Assembly (NCBI RefSeq): GCF_001544555.2
Contig: NZ_FCOK02000043.1
Coordinates: 1-64,000 of the forward strand
Direction of reading: 5' to 3'
DNA length: 64,000 nt
Source: Caballeronia udeis
GTDB taxonomy: Bacteria; Pseudomonadota; Gammaproteobacteria; Burkholderiales; Burkholderiaceae
In this document: positions 43,459 through 51,542 of the stretch, piece after piece
Numbering within the stretch: position 1 is the stretch's first letter
How the letters are laid out: each line of letters starts with the position of its first letter
The notes under the pieces: model-generated
Database searches by the model: none
Told to the model about the DNA's origin: nothing
The model's input: only the letters and a program-made list of their open reading frames with translations
Position numbers and translations under genes: made by a program

Positions 43459-44214
43459 ATGCAGTCGTCAGTGAAAGGTAAGGTCGTATTGGTCACGGGA
43501 GGCGGACGCGGCCTCGGTCACGCCATCGCAGCGATGTTTGCCGAACAGGGCGCGGTAGGTGTGGTTGCGGATTTGGCGTCATCCGCGCGGCTTGCCCCGC
43601 CGCCCGGCATGACGGCGCTCGATTGCGATGTGAGTTCCGAGGCGAGCGTGTCAGCGTGCGTGACGGCGACGCTCGAGCAATTCGGCCGTCTTGACGTCGT
43701 GATCGCGAATGCGGGACTCGTGCCGGGCTGGCGCACGACAGACAGCATCGACTTCGATGAATGGGACCGCGTCATGGCCGTCAACGCACGCGGCGTGGCG
43801 ATCACGATTTCCAGGACCGCCAAGGTTTTGAGCGTCACGAAAGGATCGATTGTCGTGATGGCATCGATCAATTCGTTCGCGGCGCACGGGCGCCAGATGC
43901 TCTACACCGCGTCGAAGCACGCGGTACTGGGCATCGTGCGTGCAGCGGCACGCGATCTCGGTCCGCAGGGCGTGCGCGTCAATGCGCTTGCTCCTGGCCC
44001 GATCGCCACGAACGCGCTGCTCGATCGCATCCATCATCGCGCCCGCACGGGCGGCACAGACGCCGACACCGCGCTGCAGGAACTCGCGCACGCCAATTCA
44101 TTGGGACGCCTCGCCACTGCGGCCGAAGTCGCGCACGCCGCGATGTTCCTGGCATCGGATAGGGCGAGCGGCATCACGGGCGTGCTGCTGCCCGTCGACG
44201 CCGGCCTGCAGTAG
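43459..44214 (+). CDS. Short-chain dehydrogenase/reductase
   Basis: A 251-residue classical SDR. It has the cofactor loop LVTGGGRGLGHAIAAMF, the NAG motif (VIANAGLVPGW), catalytic Ser in IVVMASINSFAA, catalytic LYTASKHAV (YxxxK) and the PG motif VRVNALAPGPIAT. NAD(P)-dependent oxidation or reduction of a small alcohol or ketone is expected; the substrate is unknown. The start at 43459 has GGAG nine bases upstream and gives the normal N-terminus. A second SDR follows about 100 bases downstream, separated by a 13-bp tandem repeat. Confidence 0.92.
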   Translation: MQSSVKGKVVLVTGGGRGLGHAIAAMFAEQGAVGVVADLASSARLAPPPGMTALDCDVSSEASVSACVTATLEQFGRLDVVIANAGLVPGWRTTDSIDFDEWDRVMAVNARGVAITISRTAKVLSVTKGSIVVMASINSFAAHGRQMLYTASKHAVLGIVRAAARDLGPQGVRVNALAPGPIATNALLDRIHHRARTGGTDADTALQELAHANSLGRLATAAEVAHAAMFLASDRASGITGVLLPVDAGLQ

Positions 44215-44216
44215 TC

Positions 44217-44281
44217 CCCGGCAAGTAATCCCGGCAAGTAATCCCGGCACGCAATCCCGGCACGCAATCCCGGCACGCAAT
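44217..44281. repeat. Five tandem 13-bp repeats
   Basis: CCCGGCAAGTAAT occurs twice (44217-44242), then CCCGGCACGCAAT three times (44243-44281). The array starts two bases after the stop of one SDR gene and ends 34 bases before the next. The two unit types differ at two positions. Copy number is likely to vary between strains by slippage. Confidence 0.95.
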
Positions 44282-44315
44282 ACGCCGGCCTTTCTCTCGC
44301 TTCAGGTCATCACCG

Positions 44316-45083
44316 ATGTTCAGTCTGGAAAACAAGACCGTGCTCGTCACGGGTGCGTCGAAAGGAATCGGCGCGGCAATCGCAACGGCGCTCGGCGCGG
44401 CCGGTGCGCATGTCGTGGCGCACTACGGCCATGATCGCGCGGGCGCTGAACACGCACTCGCCAGCGTGCCTGCGTCGCGCAAACATTTCGTGCAAGCCGA
44501 CCTGCGCGATCTTGCCGGGACCGAGGCAATGTGGGATGACGCGCAAGCCTGGCGCGGACGACTCGACGTGTACGTCAACAACGCCGCGATCATGCTGTGG
44601 CACGGTGGTTTCGAAGCCGACGACGCCACCTGGGACGCGGTCTGGGAAGAAACGCTCGCGGTCAATGTGCTGGCGCCCGCGCGCCTGATCCGCCGGGCGG
44701 TCAAGCATTTCCTCGCCCAGCAAGGCGGCGTGCTCGTGACCATCTCGAGCTGGGCGGCGCAGCGCGGCGTAACCAACCCCGACACCATCGCGTATGCCGC
44801 GTCGAAGGCGGCTGTGCGCTCGATGACCCAGACCGTCGCGCGAGCACATGCGCGCGACGGCCTGCTCGCTTATGTGGTCGCACCGGGCGTGGTCCGTACG
44901 CAAATGTCAGAAGCGTTCGCGGCCACTCAAGGCGGCGAGGACAAGATCACAGCCACTCTCGCGATGGGCGAATGGGTTCCGCCCGAGGACATCGGCAACC
45001 TGGTCGCGTTCCTGGCCAGCGGCACCGCGCGTCACCTGAGCGGCGCCACCCTCGACGTCAACGGCGCGAGCTACGTGCGCTGA
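44316..45083 (+). CDS. Short-chain dehydrogenase/reductase
   Basis: A 255-residue classical SDR. It has LVTGASKGIGAAIATAL, VNNAAIMLWHGGF, catalytic Ser in LVTISSWAA, catalytic IAYAASKAAVRSM (YxxxK), VVAPGVVRTQM and a normal C-terminus (ATLDVNGASYVR). It is FabG-like in style, but its context in the amino-acid island suggests a hydroxy/keto intermediate as substrate. It is downstream of another SDR and a tandem repeat and upstream of the amino-acid ABC transporter, from which it is separated by about 200 bases with a palindromic operator-like site. Confidence 0.92.
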   Translation: MFSLENKTVLVTGASKGIGAAIATALGAAGAHVVAHYGHDRAGAEHALASVPASRKHFVQADLRDLAGTEAMWDDAQAWRGRLDVYVNNAAIMLWHGGFEADDATWDAVWEETLAVNVLAPARLIRRAVKHFLAQQGGVLVTISSWAAQRGVTNPDTIAYAASKAAVRSMTQTVARAHARDGLLAYVVAPGVVRTQMSEAFAATQGGEDKITATLAMGEWVPPEDIGNLVAFLASGTARHLSGATLDVNGASYVR

Positions 45084-45097
45084 ATAAGCCTCGAATA

Positions 45098-45124
45098 ATG
45101 AGAACATAAGTGCGCCTCGCGCAC
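45098..45124 (+). promoter_or_regulatory. Palindromic operator-like site upstream of the ABC transporter
   Basis: GTGCGC (45110-45115), CTC, GCGCAC (45119-45124) is a perfect dyad built on the same GTGCGC core as the other putative IclR sites. It is directly preceded by ATGAGAACATAA (45098-45109), identical to 40901-40912. Confidence 0.6.
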
Positions 45125-45221
45125 ATTTTCTTTGACAGTGTATTTTGATGCAGCGACAATTTTTTTGTGGAATGCCTGGAGTTCTGGCCGGGTTCAACCG
45201 TTTCAGATTCAGCCTGCCGTG

Positions 45222-45245
45222 CAACCCGGCAACCCGGCAACCCGG
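45222..45245. repeat. Three tandem 8-bp repeats
   Basis: CAACCCGG is repeated three times in the leader of the binding-protein gene. Its sequence resembles the CCCGGC part of the 13-bp array at 44217-44281, about 1 kb upstream. Confidence 0.85.
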
Positions 45246-45290
45246 CATCCGCCGCCCAGATTTTCCCTTGCCCTTTCTGGAGAGTTCGCA

Positions 45291-46094
45291 ATGTTTAGAG
45301 CAGTATTTCTCGTGCTGGCGGCGGTTGTCGCGACAATGACCGCCCAGGTATCCGAAGCCCGTACACTCGATCAGGTCATCAAGAGCGGGACGATTCGCAT
45401 CGGCGTGAATCCGAATTTTCCGCCAATGAGTTCGTACAACGCGACCAACCAGCTTGCGGGTTTCGATATCGATATTGGCAACAAGATTGCCAGCACGCTC
45501 AACATCAAGGCTGAGTTCGTGCCGACCGAAACCGCGCAGCGCGTCCCGTTCCTCGTGTCCGACCGCATCGATATCTCGCTGGGCGCACTGACCCGGTCCG
45601 CCGAGCGCGCGCAGCTGATCGACTTCACCGTGCCGCTGCATACCGAGTCGATGTCCGTGCTGACCACCGACAAGATCAAGGCCACGAAATGGACGGACCT
45701 GAATTCGCCGTCGGTCACGCTGGTGGACATGCGCGGCAACTGGTCGGTCGACTACGTGAAGGACAAGCTGCCGAAGGCCAAGATGCTGCTGGTCGAGTCC
45801 ATTGCGGACACGGTGCGCGCGGTCGCGCAAGGACGGGGCGATGCCATTGTCGAGAACATCGACTTCTTCCAGAATTTCACCAAGAATTACCCGAACATCA
45901 AGTGGCGGACGCTGAATGACCCGATCTTCGTGAACTACGACTGCATTGGGGTATCGAAGGGAAATTCGACGCTGAAAGACTATCTGAACGTGGTGTTGTA
46001 TGACCTGCACTCGTCAGGTTTCGTCAACGACTCATGGCAAAAGGCGTATGGCACGCCGATGCAAAAACCGATCGTACCCAACCCGTATTTCTGA
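45291..46094 (+). CDS. Polar amino-acid ABC transporter, periplasmic binding protein
   Basis: A 267-residue family-3 solute-binding protein with a signal peptide (MFRAVFLVLAAVVATMTAQV, cleaved after SEA near residue 23). The mature part has IRIGVNPNFPPMSSYN, LAGFDIDIGNKIA, SDRIDISLGALTRSAERAQL (ligand-loop Arg), VTLVDMRGNW and a typical C-terminus. It delivers an amino acid or opine-like compound to the downstream permeases. GGAGAG seven bases upstream supports ATG at 45291. A hairpin just after the stop may stabilise its transcript over the rest of the operon. Confidence 0.93.
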   Translation: MFRAVFLVLAAVVATMTAQVSEARTLDQVIKSGTIRIGVNPNFPPMSSYNATNQLAGFDIDIGNKIASTLNIKAEFVPTETAQRVPFLVSDRIDISLGALTRSAERAQLIDFTVPLHTESMSVLTTDKIKATKWTDLNSPSVTLVDMRGNWSVDYVKDKLPKAKMLLVESIADTVRAVAQGRGDAIVENIDFFQNFTKNYPNIKWRTLNDPIFVNYDCIGVSKGNSTLKDYLNVVLYDLHSSGFVNDSWQKAYGTPMQKPIVPNPYF

Positions 46095-46126
46095 GCCGTG
46101 GCCGCGCGCCGGTTGCGGCGCACGGC
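46095..46126 (+). promoter_or_regulatory. Hairpin between binding-protein and permease genes
   Basis: GCCGTG (46095-46100) pairs with CACGGC (46121-46126), with further inner pairing (CCGC with GCGG). It lies directly after the binding-protein stop and has no T tract. Stem-loops at this place commonly protect the upstream message, giving more binding protein than permease. Confidence 0.55.
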
Positions 46127-46185
46127 CATATGACGCATGACAGCGCGTGCCCCGCCGGGCACGTCGTCGTTTGATCCGGATTGCC

Positions 46186-46860
46186 ATGACTTACACCCTT
46201 CAATACGCCGACGTACTGCGCCAGTTGCCCTATCTCGCAACCGGCGCGGTGCTGACGCTCGAGATCGCCTTCGTCTCGTTCTGGCTCGGCAGCGCGATCG
46301 GACTCGCCGGCGCGCTCGGCAAGCTGCATGGCGGCGCGCTGGTACGCCGCCTGGTCGGCCTGTATGTGGTTGTGCTGACCAATACGCCCGCGCTCGTGCA
46401 GATCTTCTTCCTGTTCTACGCGTTGCCCGACGCCGGCATCACCCTCTCCCCGATGACCGCCGTGCTGATCGGCCTCACTCTGAACTCGGGTGCCTATCTT
46501 ACGGATATCCTTCGTTCGGGCATCATTTCCGTGCGGATCTCGGAACTGGAAACTGCCGAAACGCTCGGCATGTCGCGCCTGCAGATGGTGCGTTATGTGA
46601 TCCTGCCGCACGTCGCCAAGACCATCTATGCGCCGCTCTGCAACTTCTTTGTCTGGCTCGTGCTCGGCAGCTCGATTGGTTCGATCTTCGGCGTCGAGGA
46701 ACTCACGGGCCGCGCGATCAACATCTCCAGCGCGAACATGCGCACCATTGAAACCTTCTCGGTCGTAGCTGCCATGTATGTAGCGCTGACCTTCGTCGCG
46801 TCGATCGCACTTGCGCTGACCGGCCGCTATGCCTTTCGCGTCAAAGCGAGGATCTTCTGA
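46186..46860 (+). CDS. Polar amino-acid ABC transporter permease (HisQ/M family)
   Basis: A 224-residue inner-membrane permease of the HisMQ/GlnP family, with about five TM segments. It has QLPYLATGAVLTLEIAFVSF, LTNTPALVQIFFLFYALP, LNSGAYLTDILRSGIISV and the coupling-loop motif ELETAETLGMSRLQMVRYVI followed by LP. The start at 46186 gives the normal N-terminus; the frame is open upstream to 46147. Its stop shares bases with the start of the next permease (TGATG), so they are translationally coupled. Confidence 0.92.
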   Translation: MTYTLQYADVLRQLPYLATGAVLTLEIAFVSFWLGSAIGLAGALGKLHGGALVRRLVGLYVVVLTNTPALVQIFFLFYALPDAGITLSPMTAVLIGLTLNSGAYLTDILRSGIISVRISELETAETLGMSRLQMVRYVILPHVAKTIYAPLCNFFVWLVLGSSIGSIFGVEELTGRAINISSANMRTIETFSVVAAMYVALTFVASIALALTGRYAFRVKARIF

Positions 46861-47606
46861 TGCTCGACCAGATCATTGCGCAAATTCCCACGTTCTTCAC
46901 GCGTTTCACGTTCGAGTTCCTGCTCGAGGCCATGGGCCGAACGCTTGCGATGACCGCCCTCGGTTGCGGCGTCGGCATTGTGCTCGGGGCTGTCATTGCC
47001 GTGATCCGCGGTACCAGGGCGGGTGTGCTTGCGCCGTTGCGTTTCGTGCTGACGGTGCTGGTCGAAGTGTTCCGGCGCATTCCCTTTCTCGTGAACCTGT
47101 TCATTGTCATGTTCGCGCTGCAGGGCTTCGGCTCGGACATCTCGCTTTTCACGATTGCAACGGTATCCATCTGCATCGTGGCGACCGCGTTTCTCTCGGA
47201 GGTCATTCGCGCCGGGCTTGAATCCGTGCCGCGCCAGCAGGTGGAAGCGGCCGAAGTCATGAACTTCGGCTTCCTGCGGACGCTGTTCCTGGTGCTGCTG
47301 CCGCAGTCGTGGAAAGTGATCCTGCCGCCCGCGTTCGCGTTCATGGTGATGTTCATCAAGGACACGTCGCTGGCGTCGCAAATGGGTGTGGTCGAGCTGA
47401 CGTTCACAGGCAAGGTCCTGATGAACCGGGGCTTCTCACCTTTTCTCGTGTATGGCGCGGTCCTCGCCGCCTATTTTATTTTGTCCTACCCGCTAAGCCG
47501 TCTGGGTGCCTATCTGGAGAATCGCCTTGCCTCACCTCGCAGTCGAAAAACTCTCAAGCGCGTACGCTCAGCAACAGGTTCTCCGCGACATCACACTCTC
47601 GGTTGA
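46860..47606 (+). CDS. Polar amino-acid ABC transporter permease (HisQ/M family)
   Basis: A 248-residue permease with about five TM segments. It has LLEAMGRTLAMTALGCGVGI, EVFRRIPFLVNLFIVMFAL, FLSEVIRAGLESVPRQQVEA (coupling loop, then AEVMNFGFLRTLFLVLLPQ) and FIKDTSLASQMGVVELTF. It forms the heterodimeric channel with the permease at 46186. Its C-terminal end overlaps the ATPase gene by about 80 bases in another frame, a long but not unusual overlap. Confidence 0.92.
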   Translation: MLDQIIAQIPTFFTRFTFEFLLEAMGRTLAMTALGCGVGIVLGAVIAVIRGTRAGVLAPLRFVLTVLVEVFRRIPFLVNLFIVMFALQGFGSDISLFTIATVSICIVATAFLSEVIRAGLESVPRQQVEAAEVMNFGFLRTLFLVLLPQSWKVILPPAFAFMVMFIKDTSLASQMGVVELTFTGKVLMNRGFSPFLVYGAVLAAYFILSYPLSRLGAYLENRLASPRSRKTLKRVRSATGSPRHHTLG

Positions 47607-48267
47607 ACGGGGCGAAGTCATCAGCCTGATCGGGCCGTCGGGCTCAGGCAAGAGCACCCTGCTGCGCACGCTGGTCGGACTGATGCCGCCAACAGCCGGG
47701 CGGGTCGTGCTCGACGACGAACCGCTTGATTATTCGTCGCGTAAAAGCGTGCGGGCCGCGCGCGACAAGATGGCGATCGTGTTCCAGCAGTACAACCTGT
47801 TCCAGAACATGGACGTGCTGCGCAACGTCACCATCTCGCCCCTCAAGATCAAGAAGCGGCCGCGCGAGCAGGTCGAAGCAGAAGCGAAGGAGTTGTTGCG
47901 GCGTGTGGGCCTCGCGGAAAAACACGCGAGCTATCCCGACGAACTGTCGGGAGGACAGCAACAGCGTGTTGCCATTGCACGCGCGCTCGCGCTCAAGCCG
48001 GAACTCCTTCTGCTCGATGAAATCACGGCCGCGCTCGATCCTGAACTCGTGAACGAAGTGCTCGACACGGTGCGCACGCTGGCAGGCGAAGGCATCACCA
48101 TGTTGGTCGTGTCACACGAAATGTCGTTCGTACGCGAAGTCTCCACGCGCGTGGTGATGATGGACAAGGGGCAGGTGGTGGAGATCGGCACGCCTGACAA
48201 GATCTTCAGCCATGCAAGCGAAGCGCGCACGCGGGACTTCGTCGGCAAGATACTTCGGCATCACTAA
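47527..48267 (+). CDS. Polar amino-acid ABC transporter ATPase (GlnQ/HisP-like)
   Basis: A 246-residue ABC ATPase. It has Walker A GPSGSGKSTLLRTL, the Q loop VFQQYNLFQNMDV, signature LSGGQQQRVAIARAL, Walker B LLLLDEITAALDPEL and the switch His in VVSHEMSFVREVS. It powers import by the two permeases. The start is probably TTG at 47527, because GGAGA lies six bases upstream and translation then begins LPHLAVEKL like its relatives; GTG at 47506 is an alternative. It is the last gene of the ABC operon and ends 28 bases before the convergent FAD oxidoreductase. Confidence 0.93.
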   Translation: MPHLAVEKLSSAYAQQQVLRDITLSVERGEVISLIGPSGSGKSTLLRTLVGLMPPTAGRVVLDDEPLDYSSRKSVRAARDKMAIVFQQYNLFQNMDVLRNVTISPLKIKKRPREQVEAEAKELLRRVGLAEKHASYPDELSGGQQQRVAIARALALKPELLLLDEITAALDPELVNEVLDTVRTLAGEGITMLVVSHEMSFVREVSTRVVMMDKGQVVEIGTPDKIFSHASEARTRDFVGKILRHH

Positions 48268-48295
48268 GTAAAAGCGACTAAAACTACCAGGGCGG

Positions 48296-49432
48296 TCAGG
48301 CGCTCGCCAGCAGGAACGGCGAGAGGTCAACATCGAAGGGAGCGGGCTTGCCCTGCACCAGGCTCGCAACAATCTGCGCCACCGCGGGGCCGGCGGTGAA
48401 GCCCATCCACGGGAAAAAGTTGATGAAGAAGCCGGGCGTGCCTGGCACTTCACCCAGGATCGGCTTCCAGTCGTCCGTGCCGTTCACCACAGCCGCCCAG
48501 GTCCGGATCACGCGCAGCGCGCCAAGCGCCGGCACCGTCGCCAATGCCACGGCCATGTTGCGCTGCAGGGAATCGGGATCCGTGCTGGGATAACCGCGGT
48601 TGTGCCAGCGCGCAGGCCAGCCGCCGCCGATCAGGACCGAACCCGCCTGGTTTTGCTTGAGCGTAAGTTTGTCGCCGGCGGAATAGACCAGGTGTGGAAT
48701 CAACGGCGCGACGCGCTCAGTCACGGCAACCTGGATCGCAAAGCCCTGCACGTCGATTGAAATACCCAGCAACGCGGCGATCTTGCCCGCATCGGCGCCC
48801 GCCGCGTTGACCACGCGCCCGGCCCGAAAAAGCTCCGTCCCGGCCGATACCTCGAAGCCGTCGCGTATGGGCGCGATTCGGGTCACTTCGGCATGGCGCA
48901 CGAATCTGGCGCCCAGCGCACGGGCCGCTCGCGCGTACGCAAGCGTCGCGGCAAGCGGGCTCGCCTTGCCTTCGTCCGGGCAAAATGCACCGCCCACGAT
49001 TGTGTCCGAGAGATAGGGTGCCAGCGTCCTTACGTCTGCGCGGTCGAGCAAGCGGACCTCCAGACCTTGCGAGCGCTCCACCTCCGCCTTGGCGGCGATC
49101 GACGCCATCTGCGACGCGTCGGTCGCGACCAGCAAACCGCCCTTCAGGGACACTTCGAGATCGGCGCCGAGCGTCACGGGCAAATCGCGCCATACATCGA
49201 TGGAATGACGCAGCAAGCCGATGGTCGGTGCGAACGTCCGGGCCCACTGCGGCCCGCGATTGACGAAAGGGTCATGCGGAATCTGCGCGTGCAGACTGCC
49301 CGCGTTCGAGCCGGATGCCTGCGTGTTGAGCTCGCTGCGCTCGAGCACGGTCACGGCCAGGCCATCGCGGGCGAGATAGTAGGCTGTCGCGCAGCCGGCG
49401 AGACCGCCGCCGATCACAATCACATCGTTCAT
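48296..49432 (-). CDS. FAD-dependent D-amino-acid/opine oxidoreductase (DadA/HcnC-like)
   Basis: A 378-residue DAO-fold flavoprotein. It has the FAD-binding motif VIVIGGGLAGCATAYYLARDG, the conserved SGSNAGSLHAQI after it, GRVVNAAGADAGKIAALLGI, and the C-terminal VIRTWAAVVNGTDDWKPILG and FFPWMGFTAGPAVAQIV motifs that close the FAD site. The family oxidises secondary or D-amino acids (sarcosine, D-hydroxyproline, opines). No HcnA/HcnB partner is beside it, unlike the related protein at 53221. It is the third gene of a DHDPS-like - OYE - FAD oxidoreductase operon that faces the ABC transporter. Confidence 0.9.
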   Translation of the reverse strand: MNDVIVIGGGLAGCATAYYLARDGLAVTVLERSELNTQASGSNAGSLHAQIPHDPFVNRGPQWARTFAPTIGLLRHSIDVWRDLPVTLGADLEVSLKGGLLVATDASQMASIAAKAEVERSQGLEVRLLDRADVRTLAPYLSDTIVGGAFCPDEGKASPLAATLAYARAARALGARFVRHAEVTRIAPIRDGFEVSAGTELFRAGRVVNAAGADAGKIAALLGISIDVQGFAIQVAVTERVAPLIPHLVYSAGDKLTLKQNQAGSVLIGGGWPARWHNRGYPSTDPDSLQRNMAVALATVPALGALRVIRTWAAVVNGTDDWKPILGEVPGTPGFFINFFPWMGFTAGPAVAQIVASLVQGKPAPFDVDLSPFLLASA

Positions 49433-49462
49433 CGGGTCAGCAAGTGGGATGTTGAAACGGTG

Positions 49463-50593
49463 TTACGTGGAGGAGGTGTCCGGAGCTTGCATGTTACGCC
49501 GCGCGAGAAAAAAGCCGAAGTTCTCGGGCAGCAACGCGTGCGGCGTCGGGTGACCCAGCGAGCGCGCCGCACGATACACGAAGTTCGGATCGGCCAGCAG
49601 TTCCCGCGCGATGGCCACCAGATCAGCGGAGCCTTCGCTGACAATCGTGTTTGCCTGGCCAGGCTCCGTGATCAGCCCCACCGCCATGGTCGGGATGCCC
49701 GCTTCACGACGAATCCGCTCTGCGTAGGGCACCTGATGCCCAGGCGCTTCCGGGCGCGTGGACCTCGCAACCGGGCCACGGATACCACCCGACGAACAGT
49801 CGACCAGGTCGATGCCAATGTCCTTCAGCCCACGTGCCAGTTCGATGGTCTCGTCAAGCGTCACGCCCCCCGCGCTTTCATCCACGCAGGACGCGCGATA
49901 CCACACCGGCATCGCGTCCGGCACCGCTTGCCTGACCGCTTGCGCGGCGTCGAGGGCGAAGCGCGCGCGGTTCTCTGAAGTGCCGCCGTACCGGTCGGTC
50001 CTGCTATTCGATATCGGCGATAAAAACTCATGCAACAGATAACCATGCGCACCGTGCACTTCGATAAAGTCGAGACCCGCGCTAACCGCGCGCCGGGCGC
50101 TCGCCGCGAACGACCTGGCAATGCGGGCGATCCCAGCCTCGTCGAGCGCGGCGGGAATCGGCCAGCCTTCGGCATGGGCAATCGCCGAAGGCGCGACCGT
50201 TGGCCAGCCGCGTGGCGGAGATGCGCTCGCGAGCGGTCCCGCTCCGTCCCACGGACTGGCGGAACTACCCTTGCGCCCGGCATGCCCGATCTGCACACCG
50301 ACCGAAATGCCCTGCCCGTGATAAAGCTCGGCCAGTTGCCGGAAGCCGTCTATCTGGCTGTCATCCCAAAGCCCGAGACAGCCCTCGCTGATGCGGCCGT
50401 CCCGCTCCACCGCAGTGGCTTCGATCACCGCGCCGCCCACGCCGCCGAGTGCAAAACGCGCGTGATGCGCGAGATGCCACGCATTCACCGCGCCTTCGAC
50501 TGCGCGGTACTGGCACATCGGCGACACGACAATGCGGTTGGAGAAGGTGACGCCTCGCAAACTGAACGGCGTGAACAAGCGGATCCCGGGCAT
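49463..50593 (-). CDS. YqjM-type NADH:flavin oxidoreductase (Old Yellow Enzyme family)
   Basis: A 376-residue FMN enzyme with the YqjM-branch marks: SPMCQYRAVEG (Cys near residue 25), GVQIGHAGRKGSS, EVHGAHGYLLHEFLSP (His pair) and YGGTSENRARFALD. Relatives in catabolic operons reduce unsaturated intermediates, and the wider family includes demethylases such as stachydrine or dimethylamine enzymes; which applies here is unknown. The start at 50593 lies seven bases after the DHDPS-like stop, so translation is tightly linked. It is one of three OYE paralogues in the window. Confidence 0.92.
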   Translation of the reverse strand: MPGIRLFTPFSLRGVTFSNRIVVSPMCQYRAVEGAVNAWHLAHHARFALGGVGGAVIEATAVERDGRISEGCLGLWDDSQIDGFRQLAELYHGQGISVGVQIGHAGRKGSSASPWDGAGPLASASPPRGWPTVAPSAIAHAEGWPIPAALDEAGIARIARSFAASARRAVSAGLDFIEVHGAHGYLLHEFLSPISNSRTDRYGGTSENRARFALDAAQAVRQAVPDAMPVWYRASCVDESAGGVTLDETIELARGLKDIGIDLVDCSSGGIRGPVARSTRPEAPGHQVPYAERIRREAGIPTMAVGLITEPGQANTIVSEGSADLVAIARELLADPNFVYRAARSLGHPTPHALLPENFGFFLARRNMQAPDTSST

Positions 50594-50600
50594 CGCCGGC

Positions 50601-51542
50601 TCAGCCCTTTTGCGCCGCGCACCGCGCGACATAGGCATTGATATCGTCAATGATCGAGACGATCTTCGCGCGCCGTTCCGTGCCCTCGCTGCCCAGCGCG
50701 GCGAACCTGGTCAGCGGTGGCCGTACGTCGCCGACCGGATAACCCTGCGACGCGGCCAGCGCCTTCGAATAGCATTGGTGTCCGTAGGTCGGATGACCCT
50801 CCGCGATGATGCGGTCGAAACTGGCAATCATCTTCTGGATGGTCTTGGCCTCCTCCAGTTCGCCCTCGACCAACGCGTTCCACAGCCGCGTGGAGGCCTC
50901 GGGGATGTAGTTCGCATACGGATTCACATAGCCGAGCGCGCCGAGCAGGAAACTCTCCACGGGCCGCTCGCCGGCAAACACGTTCATCACGCCTTCGGTC
51001 GCTTCGATCACGTCGTAGACCCGGCCGACGTCCATGCTCGCTTCCTTGATATAGCGGATGTTGTCGAATGCCCGCGTCAGGCGCGCCACCAGCTTCGCCG
51101 ACATGTCGACGTTGGTCGTCACGGGGTTGTTGTAAAGCATGATCGGCAGCGACGTGGCCTCGGAGATCGCCCGGTAATACTCGAAGATCTCGTCGTCAGT
51201 CGGGGTGTAGTAATACGGCGGCGCGATCATGAAACCGTCTACGCCCAGCGCTTCTGCCTCACGGGTATAACGCACCGCGTTCGATGTCGACGCGTTCATG
51301 GTGCCGACCAGCACATCCATTCGCCCGGCCACATGCTTGACCGTCGCCTCTACATATTGAGTGCGCTCCTCGTCGTTGATGGTCAGGAACTCGCCAGTTG
51401 TACCCAGGATGATCACACCGGGAGAGCCCGCTTCTATTTGCCAGTCAAGAAAACGCCTGAGTGCGCCTTCATCGATCGACTCGCCGTCGGCGGTAAAGGG
51501 CGTCACGGTCACACCATAGCTGCCACGAAAAACTTTACTCAC
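50601..51542 (-). CDS. DHDPS/N-acetylneuraminate-lyase family enzyme
   Basis: A 313-residue class I aldolase-fold protein. It has VIILGTTGEF (the TT pair), Tyr in MLYNNPVTTN (Y137) and the Schiff-base Lys in NIRYIKEASMD (K166). The family includes dihydrodipicolinate synthase and several catabolic lyases or deaminases, such as that for pyrroline-4-hydroxy-2-carboxylate in hydroxyproline breakdown. A GTG start at 51542 is chosen because GGAGAG lies four bases upstream and it begins SKVFRGSYGVTVTPF at the normal place. It is the first gene of its operon. The promoter carries the 13-mer shared with the aminotransferase/GabD promoter. Confidence 0.9.
   Translation of the reverse strand: MSKVFRGSYGVTVTPFTADGESIDEGALRRFLDWQIEAGSPGVIILGTTGEFLTINDEERTQYVEATVKHVAGRMDVLVGTMNASTSNAVRYTREAEALGVDGFMIAPPYYYTPTDDEIFEYYRAISEATSLPIMLYNNPVTTNVDMSAKLVARLTRAFDNIRYIKEASMDVGRVYDVIEATEGVMNVFAGERPVESFLLGALGYVNPYANYIPEASTRLWNALVEGELEEAKTIQKMIASFDRIIAEGHPTYGHQCYSKALAASQGYPVGDVRPPLTRFAALGSEGTERRAKIVSIIDDINAYVARCAAQKG

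Noticed and set aside
44217..44281. A CRISPR array
   Set aside because: The units are 13 bases long and directly adjacent without spacers; it is a simple tandem repeat.
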